Shown piece after piece: positions 43,409 through 51,923 of a DNA stretch of 64,000 nt (position 1 is the first letter of the stretch; each line of letters opens with the position of its first letter). Under the pieces are notes generated by a model, which was given only the letters and a program-made list of their open reading frames with translations, searched no databases and had not been told where the DNA came from. This stretch comes from an uncultured Prevotella sp. (GTDB lineage Bacteria; Bacteroidota; Bacteroidia; Bacteroidales; Bacteroidaceae): the NCBI GenBank assembly GCA_900551055.1, contig URUK01000003.1, positions 62,001 to 126,000 on the forward strand, written 5' to 3'. The position numbers and the translations under genes were made by a program.

Positions 43409-44065
43409 ATGGAAAGCAATCTGAACAAATACATCGCGGTGGCTTACAAGCTGTACACCGTAGAAGACGGAGAGAGCGAACTCGTTGAAGAGGCTACCGA
43501 CGCGCAGCCGTTCCAGTTCATAAGCGGCTACGGCGTGGCGCTCGACGCGTTCGAGAAGCAAGTGGCAGGACTGGAGAAGGGCGCGGAGTTCGACTTCACC
43601 CTGACGAAAGACGACGCCTACGGGGACTACGAGCAGGAACATGTGCTCGACTTGGACAAGGCGATATTCTCGATAAACGGCCACTTCGACCATGAGAATA
43701 TATACAAAGACGCCATAGTGCCGCTGCAAAACGAGGACGGCAACAGGTTCTACGGACACGTGCTCGAAGTAGGAACCGACAAGGTGAAAATAGACCTCAA
43801 CCACCCTCTTGCAGGCAAGACACTGCACTTCAAGGGGCACATCGTCGAGTCGCGCGAAGCTACCAACGAAGAGATACAGGGCCTCGTAAACCGCATGAGC
43901 GGAGAAGGCTGCTGCTGCGGAGGCCACGGCAACGACGGATGTTGCGGACATCACCACGACAACGAGGGCGGATGCTGCGGACACAACCACGGACACCACG
44001 AAGGCGGATGCCGCCATCACGGGCACAACGGACATGAAGGCGGCGGATGCTGCCACAAGGAATAA
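43409..44065 (+). CDS. slyD: SlyD-type FKBP peptidyl-prolyl isomerase with metal-binding tail
   Basis: 218 residues. Residues 1-150 are an FKBP domain with the inserted-flap (IF) chaperone segment of SlyD (YKLYTVEDGE, FQFISGYGVALDAFEKQVAGLEKGAEFDFTL, DAYGDY, LNHPLAGKTLHFKGHI). Residues about 168-218 are a Cys/His/Gly tail with about ten Cys and many His (GCCCGGHG, GCCGHHH, GCCHKE). In E. coli such a tail binds Ni2+ and other metals. It assists protein folding and metal delivery in the cytoplasm. The promoter region is duplicated. Confidence 0.93.
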   Translation: MESNLNKYIAVAYKLYTVEDGESELVEEATDAQPFQFISGYGVALDAFEKQVAGLEKGAEFDFTLTKDDAYGDYEQEHVLDLDKAIFSINGHFDHENIYKDAIVPLQNEDGNRFYGHVLEVGTDKVKIDLNHPLAGKTLHFKGHIVESREATNEEIQGLVNRMSGEGCCCGGHGNDGCCGHHHDNEGGCCGHNHGHHEGGCRHHGHNGHEGGGCCHKE

Positions 44066-44102
44066 GGGTCACTATGCCGGCACACATGCGTCACCGCAGG
44101 CT

Positions 44103-44132
44103 TTCTTAATTCTTAACTCTTAATTCTTAACT
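44103..44132 (+). repeat. TTCTTAACTCTTAATTC word array before aroC
   Basis: TTCTTAATTCTTAACTCTTAATTC ends 4 bp before the aroC ATG, so it forms the whole upstream untranslated stretch. Same words at 56455, 57144 and 62636. Confidence 0.8.
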
Positions 44133-44136
44133 CAAC

Positions 44137-45213
44137 ATGGGCAACACTTTCGGCAACCTGCTGCGCCTCACAACGTTCGGCGAAAGCCACGGCGCGGCCA
44201 TAGGAGGAGTGCTCGACGGATATCCGGCAGGCATCGACATAGACACCGGCTTCATCCAAAGCGAGCTTGACCGCCGCCGCCCCGGACAGAGCGCAATCAC
44301 TACCGGGCGCGACGAAGCAGACCGCATAGAGCTGCTTAGCGGCGTTTTCGAGGGACGCTCGACAGGCTGCCCCATCGGATTTATCGTAAGAAACACCAAC
44401 CAGCGGTCGGCCGACTACAGCGAGATACAGGCCGCCCTGCGCCCGTCGCACGCCGACTACACATATAACTGCAAGTACGGCATACGCGACTACAGGGGCG
44501 GAGGACGCTCGTCGGCACGTATAACAATCAGCCGCTGCGTAGGCGGCGCATTGGCAAAGCTCGCCCTGCGCAAGCTCGGAATAAGCGTTCAGGCATATAC
44601 TTCGCAGGTAGGGAGCATCGCGCTCGACAACGACTACCGGCTATACGACCTCTCGCTGACCGACAGCAACGCCGTAAGATGTCCCGACGCGGCCAAGGCC
44701 GGCAAGATGATTGACCTTATAAAAGAAGTGAAAGCGGCAGGCGACACCATAGGCGGAACCATAACCTGCGTGATAAAAGGATGCCCGGCAGGCCTTGGCG
44801 AGCCTGAATTCGGCAAGCTTAACGCCATGCTCGGCGCAGCCATGCTCGGCATAAACGCCGCAAAAGGCATAGAGTTCGGCACGGGCTTCGCCCTCGCCGG
44901 TATGCGCGGAAGCCAGGCAAACGACGCTTTTTACAATGACAACGGGCGCATATCCACCACCACAAACCACAGCGGAGGCATACAGGGAGGCATCAGCAAC
45001 GGACAAGACATATATTTCCGGATAGCCTTCAAGCCCGTAGCCACACTCTTGCAAGAACAGCAGACGGTAACACCCGACGGCCAACCGACCACGCTTAAAG
45101 CGCGCGGAAGACACGACCCGTGCGTGCTTCCACGCGCAGTGCCCATAGTGGAAGCCATGGCCGCAATGACGGTTCTTGACTGTTATCTGTCAAACAAAAC
45201 TGCACACTTGTGA
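44137..45213 (+). CDS. aroC: Chorismate synthase
   Basis: 358 residues, full length. Last step of the shikimate pathway, using reduced FMN. Signatures: GESHGAAIGGVLDGYPAGI, RPSHADYTYNCKYGIRDYRGGGRSSARIT, GTGFALAGMRGSQANDAFY and GRHDPCVLPRAVPIVEAM. It is not in the aromatic operon at 22-26 kb. It is preceded by an AATTC-word repeat and followed by a candidate small RNA. Confidence 0.96.
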   Translation: MGNTFGNLLRLTTFGESHGAAIGGVLDGYPAGIDIDTGFIQSELDRRRPGQSAITTGRDEADRIELLSGVFEGRSTGCPIGFIVRNTNQRSADYSEIQAALRPSHADYTYNCKYGIRDYRGGGRSSARITISRCVGGALAKLALRKLGISVQAYTSQVGSIALDNDYRLYDLSLTDSNAVRCPDAAKAGKMIDLIKEVKAAGDTIGGTITCVIKGCPAGLGEPEFGKLNAMLGAAMLGINAAKGIEFGTGFALAGMRGSQANDAFYNDNGRISTTTNHSGGIQGGISNGQDIYFRIAFKPVATLLQEQQTVTPDGQPTTLKARGRHDPCVLPRAVPIVEAMAAMTVLDCYLSNKTAHL

Positions 45214-45250
45214 TTTTTTGCGCACATAAGTGTAAAAAAACGTATTTTTA

Positions 45251-45282
45251 TTTGCAAGTACAATATCTTTATTGTATATTTG
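45251..45282 (+). promoter_or_regulatory. Promoter in the aroC-TraB gap
   Basis: TTTG at 45251-45254, 20 bp, TATATTTG at 45275-45282, a consensus match with no ORF directly after it. Confidence 0.75.
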
Positions 45283-45287
45283 CACTG

Positions 45288-45382
45288 ACATTTTGAGGTT
45301 TGTGAAAATCTTAAATTCGTCAATTTAAGTCTAGTTTAGTTTTTGTGTTGGTTGAGAGCGGTCGTTTGGCCGCTCTCTTTTC
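45288..45382 (+). ncRNA. Candidate small RNA of about 95 nt
   Basis: Predicted start about 45288, six bases after the -7 box. A perfect hairpin CTTAAATTCGTCAATTTAAG at 45310-45329 (8-bp stem, CGTC loop) and a terminator GAGAGCGG/CCGCTCTC with TTTTC at 45354-45382 lie within it. No ORF of note. The next gene starts 176 bp later and has its own TACTTTTG box at 45496. No known family is recognised. Confidence 0.6.
45354..45382 (+). terminator. Terminator of the candidate small RNA
   Basis: GAGAGCGG at 45354-45361, loop, CCGCTCTC at 45370-45377, then TTTTC. Confidence 0.85.
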
Positions 45383-45557
45383 ATTCATGCAAAAGCCGCA
45401 AGGCAGGCAGCCGTTATCTACCGGCCGCCAGTCGTTAAAAGTTGTATCATTATGAAAAAAAACTAAACCGCCTCTTCACTTTGGCTCATTTTTCGTACTT
45501 TTGTAAGGCAAAATGTACAATAAACGAATAACAAATTAACATCAATCAAACAAATTT

Positions 45558-46460
45558 ATGAAAAAGATTTGCTCAATGTTGCTGCTCCTTATGGCGGCAA
45601 TCACCATGCAGGCGCAGCTGCTTTGGAAAATATCCGGCAACGGACTGCAGAAACCATCGTACATCATCGGAACATACCACCTCGCAAATGTGTCGTTCAC
45701 CGACAGCATCAAAGGCCTAAAAGCTGCAATGGATGCAACCGAACAGGTGTACGGCGAAATTGTAATGGCCGACATGGCATCGCCTGAAAACATACAAAAG
45801 ATGCAGGCAGCGATGATGCTTCCCGACGGACAGACACTCGACAAGCTGTTCACCGCTGACGAGATGACACGCATCAATGCACTGGTAAAGAGCGTCCTCG
45901 GTGTTGACATGACCAACCCTATGGTGTCACAGCAGCTCGGAAAGCTGACACCTTACGCCTTGCAGGTGCAACTCGGAGTGCTGATTTACCTTAAGAAACA
46001 CCCCGGCTTCAACCCCAACGAGGGCTTTGACAGCTACTTCCAAAAGGAAGCCGCAGCCAAAGGAAAGGACGTAGGAGGACTGGAAACGTTCGACTTCCAA
46101 ATCAACACGCTGTATAAAAGTACCACAATGGAGCGCCAGAAGCAGCTGCTGCTCTGCCTTGCGGACAACCTTGAGTTCAACGAAGAGCAGACGGAGAATA
46201 TCGTGAAGGCGTTTTTCACACAAGACCTTGACGGCATAGAGAAGGCGATGGACGCAAAACTGAACAACACCTGCGACGGAACGCCAGAGGAAAAGGAAAC
46301 ACTTATCTACAGCCGCAACGACAACTGGATGAAGCAGATGCCTGAAATAATGAAGCAGAAGGCCACCTTATTCGCCGTAGGAGCCGGCCATCTACCCGGT
46401 GAACGCGGCTTGCTGGCACAGCTGAAGAAGGCCGGATACACCGTGGAAGGCGTCAAGTAA
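45558..46460 (+). CDS. TraB/GumN-family exported protein
   Basis: 300 residues. Signal peptide MKKICSMLLLLMAAITMQAQ. The TraB/GumN (Tiki-like) family marks are LLWKISGNGLQKPSYIIGTYHLA near the N-terminus (GTYH) and LFAVGAGHLPGERGLLAQLKKAGYTVE at the end (GAGHLPGE). Related proteins are thought to be metal-dependent peptidases; the activity here is unproven. It appears monocistronic. Confidence 0.9.
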   Translation: MKKICSMLLLLMAAITMQAQLLWKISGNGLQKPSYIIGTYHLANVSFTDSIKGLKAAMDATEQVYGEIVMADMASPENIQKMQAAMMLPDGQTLDKLFTADEMTRINALVKSVLGVDMTNPMVSQQLGKLTPYALQVQLGVLIYLKKHPGFNPNEGFDSYFQKEAAAKGKDVGGLETFDFQINTLYKSTTMERQKQLLLCLADNLEFNEEQTENIVKAFFTQDLDGIEKAMDAKLNNTCDGTPEEKETLIYSRNDNWMKQMPEIMKQKATLFAVGAGHLPGERGLLAQLKKAGYTVEGVK

Positions 46461-46470
46461 GGTTTTATTA

Positions 46471-46690
46471 GTCAACGAGTGACGAGCTTTTTAGTCGACA
46501 AGATACAAGCAGACGAGCAGACAAGGAAGTTTGCATTGCCAACTATTTACACACAACTGGCATGAGAAATCTCCTTGTCTGCTCGTCTGCTTGTCCCTTG
46601 TTGACTAAAAAACTTTCTTGTCTGCTCGTCTGCTTGTATCTTGTCGACTTAAGACTTGTCCCTTGTTGACTTAAAACTCGTCCATTGTCC
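46471..46690. repeat. Inverted word array GACAAGCAGACGAGC
   Basis: GACAAGATACAAGCAGACGAGC on the left and its complement (CTTGTCTGCTCGTCTGC, CTTGTATCTTGTCGAC), repeated, on the right. It is the largest of the GACAAG family here. Lies between convergent genes. Confidence 0.85.
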
Positions 46691-46692
46691 GC

Positions 46693-47601
46693 TTAAAGCA
46701 AAGCTCCGATTATCTCCTTTACAGACTTGCATCCGTGGCTGTCGAGCCACTCGTTGATGCCGTCACGCACCTTGATTGTCACCTGCGGGTCGATGAAATT
46801 GGCCGTACCAATCTCAACGGCCGTCGCCCCGGCCATGATGAACTCTATGGCGTCACGGGCGTTGCAGATGCCTCCGAGACCTATTACGGGTATCTTCACC
46901 GCCTTGGCTACCTGCCAAACCATGCGCAGGGCGACAGGTTTCACCGCCGGACCGCTCAACCCTCCAGTGCCGATACTTAGCATCGGGCGGCGCTTTTCGA
47001 TGTCAACGGCCATGCCCATAAGCGTGTTGATGAGCGACACGGAGTCAGCTCCTTCAGCCTCAACGGCACGCGCTATCTCGGCAATGTCTGTCACATTTGG
47101 CGACAGCTTCACAATCAACGTCTTATGATACCTCGCCTTAACGGCTCTGACAACGCTCGAAGCGCCGGCGCAAGTCACGCCGAACGCCATGCCGCCGTCC
47201 TTCACATTGGGGCAGGAGATATTCAGTTCAATGGCCGGAATGCGCTCAAGCTCCGCTATACGGGCGGCACATTCGGCATAGTCTTCAGGCGAAGAGCCGC
47301 TCACATTGACAATGAAATTGGTGTCAACGTCCTTTATTTCGGGGTAAATATGCTCGCAGAAGTAATCCACACCCTTGTTTTGCAGCCCCACGCAGTTGAG
47401 CATCCCCGACGCCGTTTCAACCATACGGGGATAGTCATTGCCCTGACGGGGCTTCAGGGTTGTGCCCTTCACTATTATGCCTCCAATCCCTTCAAGAGGC
47501 ACGAAATCAGCAAACTCCGGGCCGTAACCGAACGTCCCCGATGCGGTCATTACCGGATTTTTCAGCCGCAAGCCTTTTATATCGACGCTTAAATCTGCCA
47601 T
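46693..47601 (-). CDS. pyrD: Dihydroorotate dehydrogenase class 1B, catalytic subunit
   Basis: 302 residues. It oxidises dihydroorotate to orotate in pyrimidine synthesis. FMN-binding and catalytic segments: NPVMTASGTFGYG, LNISCPNVKDGGMAFG (active-site Cys), IVKLSPNVTD, VIGLGGICNARDAIEFIMAGATAVEIGTA. It needs the NAD-linked PyrK subunit, whose gene overlaps its start by 13 bp. Confidence 0.95.
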   Translation of the reverse strand: MADLSVDIKGLRLKNPVMTASGTFGYGPEFADFVPLEGIGGIIVKGTTLKPRQGNDYPRMVETASGMLNCVGLQNKGVDYFCEHIYPEIKDVDTNFIVNVSGSSPEDYAECAARIAELERIPAIELNISCPNVKDGGMAFGVTCAGASSVVRAVKARYHKTLIVKLSPNVTDIAEIARAVEAEGADSVSLINTLMGMAVDIEKRRPMLSIGTGGLSGPAVKPVALRMVWQVAKAVKIPVIGLGGICNARDAIEFIMAGATAVEIGTANFIDPQVTIKVRDGINEWLDSHGCKSVKEIIGALL

Positions 47602-48365
47602 AACAACTTGTTTATATTAAATACAGGGCCTTCCTTGCACACACACAGGTTGCCTTCCGTGGTCTTCTCGACGCAGCAGAGGCATGCACCAAGGCCGCAG
47701 GCCATCATGTTTTCAAGCGAAACCTCACACTCTATGCCACGTGACTTGGCGTATTTGGCCACGGCTGCCATCATCGGCTTAGGGCCGCAAGAAGCGATAC
47801 GGTCGAACCGCACAGCGTCCAACACGGAATGGTTTGTCACGAAACCGCGCTCGCCGGCCGTCCCGTCCTCAGTGGTTACACATACATCACCGTATTTCCC
47901 GAACTCGTCGAGCATGAGCAAATCGTCCTTCGAGCGCGCCCCGAGCAGGAAAACAGGCCTGCAACCGGCGTCGTTAAGGCGTTTGCCGAAGTAAAGCAAC
48001 GGCGCAACTCCCACGCCGCCGCCCACCAACAGCACCTTTTCCGCACTGTCGGCTGGCATCGTAAAGCCGTTGCCCAACGGGAACATGCAATTCACCACGT
48101 CGCCTTCATGCAGACCGGCAAGGCGGCGCGTGCCGTCGCCTATGGCCGCAACGAGCAGCCACAGCTGGTTAGCCTCATAATCGACAAAGTTCACCGATAT
48201 TGGCCTGCGCAGGAAAGTGGAGGGCGAACCGTCAATCCTCACCTCGACAAACTGCCCCGGAAGCATCTCCGGCAGCCTTTCGGCCTGCGTCAGTTTTATA
48301 AGAACATACTTATCGTTGATATGTTCTGCCGACACCACACGCAGGTCAGAAACGTATTTCTTCAT
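47589..48365 (-). CDS. pyrK: Dihydroorotate dehydrogenase electron-transfer subunit
   Basis: 258 residues from the ATG at 48365 (MKKYVSDLRVVSAEHINDKY). Ferredoxin-reductase-like: FAD-binding FLRRPISVNFVD, the NAD domain VLLVGGGVGVAPLLYFGKRL, and the [2Fe-2S] site CEVSLENMMACGLGACLCCVEK..CVCKEGPVF. It passes electrons from PyrD to NAD+. A TACTTTTG -7 box lies at 48422-48415 on the minus strand. The remaining gap to 48782 holds an 81-bp array and no gene. Confidence 0.94.
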   Translation of the reverse strand: MKKYVSDLRVVSAEHINDKYVLIKLTQAERLPEMLPGQFVEVRIDGSPSTFLRRPISVNFVDYEANQLWLLVAAIGDGTRRLAGLHEGDVVNCMFPLGNGFTMPADSAEKVLLVGGGVGVAPLLYFGKRLNDAGCRPVFLLGARSKDDLLMLDEFGKYGDVCVTTEDGTAGERGFVTNHSVLDAVRFDRIASCGPKPMMAAVAKYAKSRGIECEVSLENMMACGLGACLCCVEKTTEGNLCVCKEGPVFNINKLLWQI

Positions 48366-48665
48366 GCTGTATCTGTTTTTCTTTAATATTAATGTAAACG
48401 TGCGTTTCCTGCTGCAAAAGTACAAAATATGAACACGCAATCCAAAGGATGGGCGGCTAAACAGCTAAAAAAGGCAGACATTAAGCGTTGCCGGCAGGCA
48501 AAGCGCATACCGCAAGGCATATTTCCGCCAATAAAATCAAGGCTTAATGAAGCCTGTCCGGCCAGTCTTTTCATGCCATAACACGCTGACATGCAGAACA
48601 TTAACTGCCTGTATCAGTGCCGCCCGACGGCATGTTGCAAACAGCCTCCGCTCCCGTGCCATTGC

Positions 48666-48746
48666 AAAAGGCCGTCTTTTACCTTGCAAAAGGCCGTCAA
48701 TTACACGCTAAAAGGCCACCTTTTACAGTCTAAAAGGTGGCCTTTT
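48666..48746 (+). repeat. 81-bp four-unit A/T-tract array, copy 11
   Basis: Units at 48666-48680, 48688-48702, 48710-48724 and 48732-48746. No CTGATTATCAAC companion is seen next to this copy. Confidence 0.9.
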
Positions 48747-48781
48747 GCAAAACCATGAAAAAGCGGCCGTCATGCCGCCGG

Positions 48782-49255
48782 TCATTTCTTGGGCACAAAA
48801 CTCTCATAAGTGCCGTCGTCGAAGAATACCCGTATCTCCGCAATCTGCCGCGGCGGACGCTCCACAAACCGTATTTCAGGCTTCGCAGCAGGGGCATAAC
48901 CGCGCTGTTGCGGCTGCTGCACGCCGGACTCGCCGCCACCGCCGAACAAGTCGGGCATGCGCCCCTCGCTATGGATAGGCGGCACACCGTCAACCTGTCC
49001 GCCGTCATTAGCAGTATCGCCGCCGTCGCTCTTCGCGTCATTGAACATCTGACCGTGGCCGAACATCAGCCAGTCGGTATTCAGGTTGGGTATCTTGCTC
49101 TTTATGGCCTCAACCGTATTGAGGGTAGGACGGGTACGGTCGTTGAAGATGCTGCTAAGCGATGCGGCATTGATTCCGATGAAGTTGGCAAACGTCTGTT
49201 GGCTCATGTGCTGGGCTTCCATTATCAGCCTTATCCTGTCTTTCATTTCAGTCAT
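48782..49255 (-). CDS. XRE-type helix-turn-helix regulator with Gly-rich linker
   Basis: 157 residues. Residues 1-65 are a Cro/cI-type HTH (MKDRIRLIMEAQHMSQQTFANFIGINAASLSSIFNDRTRPTLNTVEAIKSKIPNLNTDWLMFGHGQMF). A low-complexity Gly/Asp/Gln linker (GGGGESGVQQPQQRGYAP) follows. The C-terminus is a short conserved piece (IRFVERPPRQIAEIRVFFDDGTYESF). Such proteins are conserved in Bacteroidales. It faces a 600-bp AT-rich noncoding island on its promoter side. Confidence 0.85.
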   Translation of the reverse strand: MTEMKDRIRLIMEAQHMSQQTFANFIGINAASLSSIFNDRTRPTLNTVEAIKSKIPNLNTDWLMFGHGQMFNDAKSDGGDTANDGGQVDGVPPIHSEGRMPDLFGGGGESGVQQPQQRGYAPAAKPEIRFVERPPRQIAEIRVFFDDGTYESFVPKK

Positions 49256-49299
49256 AATCGTGTGTTCACCTCTAAAATCACGTTTTTTCTAAGATTTTA

Positions 49300-49330
49300 C
49301 AAAGGTAAATCAAAAATTTCACATACACAA
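49300..49330 (-). promoter_or_regulatory. Probable promoter of the XRE regulator
   Basis: On the minus strand TTGT (49330-49327), 19 bp, TACCTTTG (49307-49300). TTTACAAAGGTAAA around it is a near palindrome and could be an autoregulatory operator. Confidence 0.6.
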
Positions 49331-49975
49331 CAAATCTAAAGGAAATCATAAAAAGTAAATTTTAGATTTAAGTATTTATATTTATAAAACTAAAAGATGT
49401 GAATTTAAGATTTATACGTTTACAAATACAAATGTAAATTGAGAGTTGTAAACAGCACATAAAACCAAAATACAGCGTTTTTACGTAAGTATCTCATTGA
49501 ACAGACGTTATTTAACAATACATAAACTAAAATCTGCATTTATGCAATAGAAATTGAGTCAAAAGTTGAATACAATGTAAACATTACTTTAAAGATTGGA
49601 CATTAACTGCTGAATATCAAGGAGTTAACCGATAAAATAAAATCTGCATGAATATGACTTGTACTTTATTAATTTACAAGTTTTGATATATAAATTTATA
49701 TTTAACAACAAAATAGCGGTTGTAAATATGTAAATTTACAGATTTGAAATATTAAATTGAAGTGCAAAATACAAAGATTTAGCATTCTAAACTTTAGAGT
49801 TTGATATATTAATAAATACTAACGCTAAATTTGAAGACCCTTTTTCAGGCAAAAATCGCGTTTTTTACGATATTCCGAAACAGGGGTAAAGTTGCTCGAA
49901 AATACGCGATTCTCAGAGCGTCAAAAATCATAAAAGTGCCTGATTTTTAACGATTTTACCCTTATTTTTTATGTA
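49331..49975. other. AT-rich noncoding island
   Basis: About 640 bp, far more AT-rich than the rest of the window, without a credible ORF or repeat-family member. It has the 12-bp palindromes TATAAATTTATA (49689-49700) and TGTAAATTTACA (49729-49740), several TGTAAAT/ATTTACA half-sites, and two AAAATCTGCAT copies (about 49530 and 49640). No TTATCCACA-type DnaA box was seen. It may hold operator clusters or be foreign DNA. Confidence 0.6.
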
Positions 49976-49994
49976 CAGGAAAACTCACAAAATA

Positions 49995-50021
49995 GAAAAA
50001 AGAGACCGTTTCAAGGTCTCT
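49995..50021 (-). terminator. Terminator of holA
   Basis: AGAGACC (50001-50007) pairs with GGTCTCT (50015-50021); on the minus strand it is followed by TTTTTTCTA. Confidence 0.75.
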
Positions 50022-50023
50022 TT

Positions 50024-51052
50024 TCAGTGTAAAATGAAGAAAATAAGCTCTCTTAACAGCTCTCCTACCGGCGTATTCGGGTTGTCCAAGCCCTTGCTTT
50101 TGGCATCCGTCTCCCTGATTTTCGATATAATCTGCATCACTTTCACGCCGGAGTAGTTTCTCATGCCAGTGATATAATCCTTGGCTGCCCACCCTCCTCG
50201 CAGCTCGAGCCAGCGTGCAACACCGTCGTCAGTGTAAGGCCGTGGGGCATAATATGCGATGAGAAGGTTCTGGAAATAAGAGAACAGCATCGGCACAAGC
50301 ATGTATGCGTTGCCGACCTTTGGATTGCCGTTGAAGTAATAGAGTATTCTGTTAGCCTTGGCGACATCCCGGTTCACGATGGCCGAGCGCAGTTCAAAGG
50401 CGTTGAAGTCCTTGCTCACCCCTATCCTCGCCTCTACCACTTCGGGTGTTACACGCCTGTCATTGTCCGTCATCGAAAGGATGAGCTTGTCAAGTTCGCC
50501 CGTCAGCCGGCTAAGGTCGGAGCCGATGTGGTCTGCTATCATCTGTGCGGCCTTGTTGTCGATGGTCGCCCGTCCGTTAATCTTCAGGTAACTCTCGATG
50601 AATGCAGGCAGCTCGTACTCCCGTTTCTTCTTGCTTTCAAATACAACGCCCACGGCCGCCGCCTTTGCAAGTATCTTCTTGCGGCCGTCAATGGAGCCGT
50701 TCTTGTGGCAGATTACGAGCACCGTGGTCTGCATCGGCTTCTCCACGTAGTGCTCCAGGCGTTCCCAGTTCTTTATGTTCTGCGCCTCTTTTACGATGAC
50801 AACCTGCCTTTCGGCCATCATCGGGTAACGGCGCGCCATGTCGACAATCTGGTTTGCCTGCACGTCGGAGCCGAAAACAACCGACTGGTTGAAGTCGCGC
50901 TCTTCCGGCTTGAGGGCGTTGTCCTCGATGAACGACGATATTTTGTCTATGTAATAAGACTCCTCGCCCATCAGGATGTACACCGGAGCATACCTGCCTT
51001 CACGCAAGTCGCGCATTATGCTGTCGTAAGTAGCAATCTTCTTTTCTGCCAT
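50024..51052 (-). CDS. holA: DNA polymerase III delta subunit
   Basis: 342 residues from MAEKKIATYDSIMRDL at 51052; the frame extends upstream but without family-like sequence. It is the clamp-loader subunit that opens the beta clamp. N-terminal YAPVYILMGEESYYIDKIS and VIVKEAQNIKNWERLEHYVEKP; then GSDLSRLTGELDKLIL, and the C-terminal domain. It is divergent from the HsdR_N-like gene, 117 bp apart. Confidence 0.92.
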   Translation of the reverse strand: MAEKKIATYDSIMRDLREGRYAPVYILMGEESYYIDKISSFIEDNALKPEERDFNQSVVFGSDVQANQIVDMARRYPMMAERQVVIVKEAQNIKNWERLEHYVEKPMQTTVLVICHKNGSIDGRKKILAKAAAVGVVFESKKKREYELPAFIESYLKINGRATIDNKAAQMIADHIGSDLSRLTGELDKLILSMTDNDRRVTPEVVEARIGVSKDFNAFELRSAIVNRDVAKANRILYYFNGNPKVGNAYMLVPMLFSYFQNLLIAYYAPRPYTDDGVARWLELRGGWAAKDYITGMRNYSGVKVMQIISKIRETDAKSKGLDNPNTPVGELLRELIFFILH

Positions 51053-51169
51053 AACAATGCTGTTTAAGCACGCGCCTACAGCAAAAACCAAGCAAAAACA
51101 AAGGTTTTTCGGTATTATTGAATAACTTTGCCGACGGTAAACGCGCTTTCAGAATGCAAATTTAATAAA

Positions 51170-51619
51170 ATGTACCGATTAAACCTACCACAATACGAAA
51201 TAAAAATAACCCGGCAGCAGGGCAAGCCTTTCATACTCGACACACTGCGGCGGCGGTACGTAAGCCTTACGCCGGAGGAATGGGTGCGCCAGCATTTCGT
51301 CCACTTCCTCACCGGACACAAGGGCTATCCGCCGTCACTCCTTGCCAACGAGGTGGAACTTCGCATCGGCGACAAGCGCCTGCGGTGCGACAGCGTGCTG
51401 TACAACACGGCGGCACAGCCCGTGATGCTCATCGAATACAAGGCTCCTACGGTGGCGCTCTCGCAAAAAGTGTTCGACCAGATAACGGCCTACAACATGC
51501 TCATGCACGTAGATTACCTCATTGTAAGCAACGGCCTGCAGCACTACTGCTGCCGGATGGACTACGAAAACCACACGTACACCTTCCTGAACGACATTCC
51601 CGACTACAACGAACTATAA
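51170..51619 (+). CDS. HsdR N-terminal-like nuclease-fold protein
   Basis: 149 residues from the ATG at 51170 (MYRLNLPQYEIKI); the TTG at 51128 is inside a TAACTTTG box. It matches the HSDR_N_2 type: EEWVRQHFVHFL, EVELRIGDKRLRCDSVLYN and PVMLIEYKAPTVALSQKVFDQITAYN. The Asp..Glu-x-Lys pattern (CDSV.. LIEYKAP) is the PD-(D/E)xK nuclease core. It stands alone, with no methylase or helicase, so it is a housekeeping orphan rather than a restriction system. It is 3 bp before a small membrane protein gene. Confidence 0.85.
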   Translation: MYRLNLPQYEIKITRQQGKPFILDTLRRRYVSLTPEEWVRQHFVHFLTGHKGYPPSLLANEVELRIGDKRLRCDSVLYNTAAQPVMLIEYKAPTVALSQKVFDQITAYNMLMHVDYLIVSNGLQHYCCRMDYENHTYTFLNDIPDYNEL

Positions 51620-51622
51620 GCC

Positions 51623-51805
51623 ATGAAGAAAGAAACAAAGGCAAAAATACTTGCAACCATCCTGCTGATGCCCGTCTACGGGGCAATATTCTACACCCTT
51701 TACAGGCTCGACGTAATGTCGAAAGACACCGCAATCTGCTGCTTTATCGTAATGTTGACGACAGAACACATCATCAACTGGATTAAGAAAAGCAACAAAG
51801 AATAA
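51623..51805 (+). CDS. Small two-helix membrane protein
   Basis: 60 residues: a charged start (MKKETKAK), helix ILATILLMPVYGAIFYTLY, short loop, helix TAICCFIVMLTTEHIINWI, and a Lys-rich end. Starts 3 bp after the HsdR_N-like gene and is followed by a strong terminator, so the two are probably one transcript. Function unknown. Confidence 0.7.
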   Translation: MKKETKAKILATILLMPVYGAIFYTLYRLDVMSKDTAICCFIVMLTTEHIINWIKKSNKE

Positions 51806-51833
51806 GCCACCACAACCCGGAAGCAAAAATCAC

Positions 51834-51863
51834 AAAGCCCCGACTTTCACAAGCCGGGGCTTT
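51834..51863 (+). terminator. Terminator
   Basis: AAAGCCCCG, loop of 11, CCGGGGCTTT, then GCG. It can also serve the convergent barrel gene on the minus strand (TTT from the plus-strand AAA). Confidence 0.75.
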
Positions 51864-51923
51864 GCGATATTACCTAAGTTTTACAGCAAGACAAACTTAT
51901 ATCATTATGTCAGGTCAAGTTTA

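Noticed and set aside
49331..49975. Chromosomal replication origin
   Set aside because: AT-rich, but no DnaA-box cluster, no dnaA or dnaN gene nearby.
51170..51619. Restriction-modification system
   Set aside because: Only an HsdR_N-like nuclease domain; no helicase part, methylase or specificity gene.
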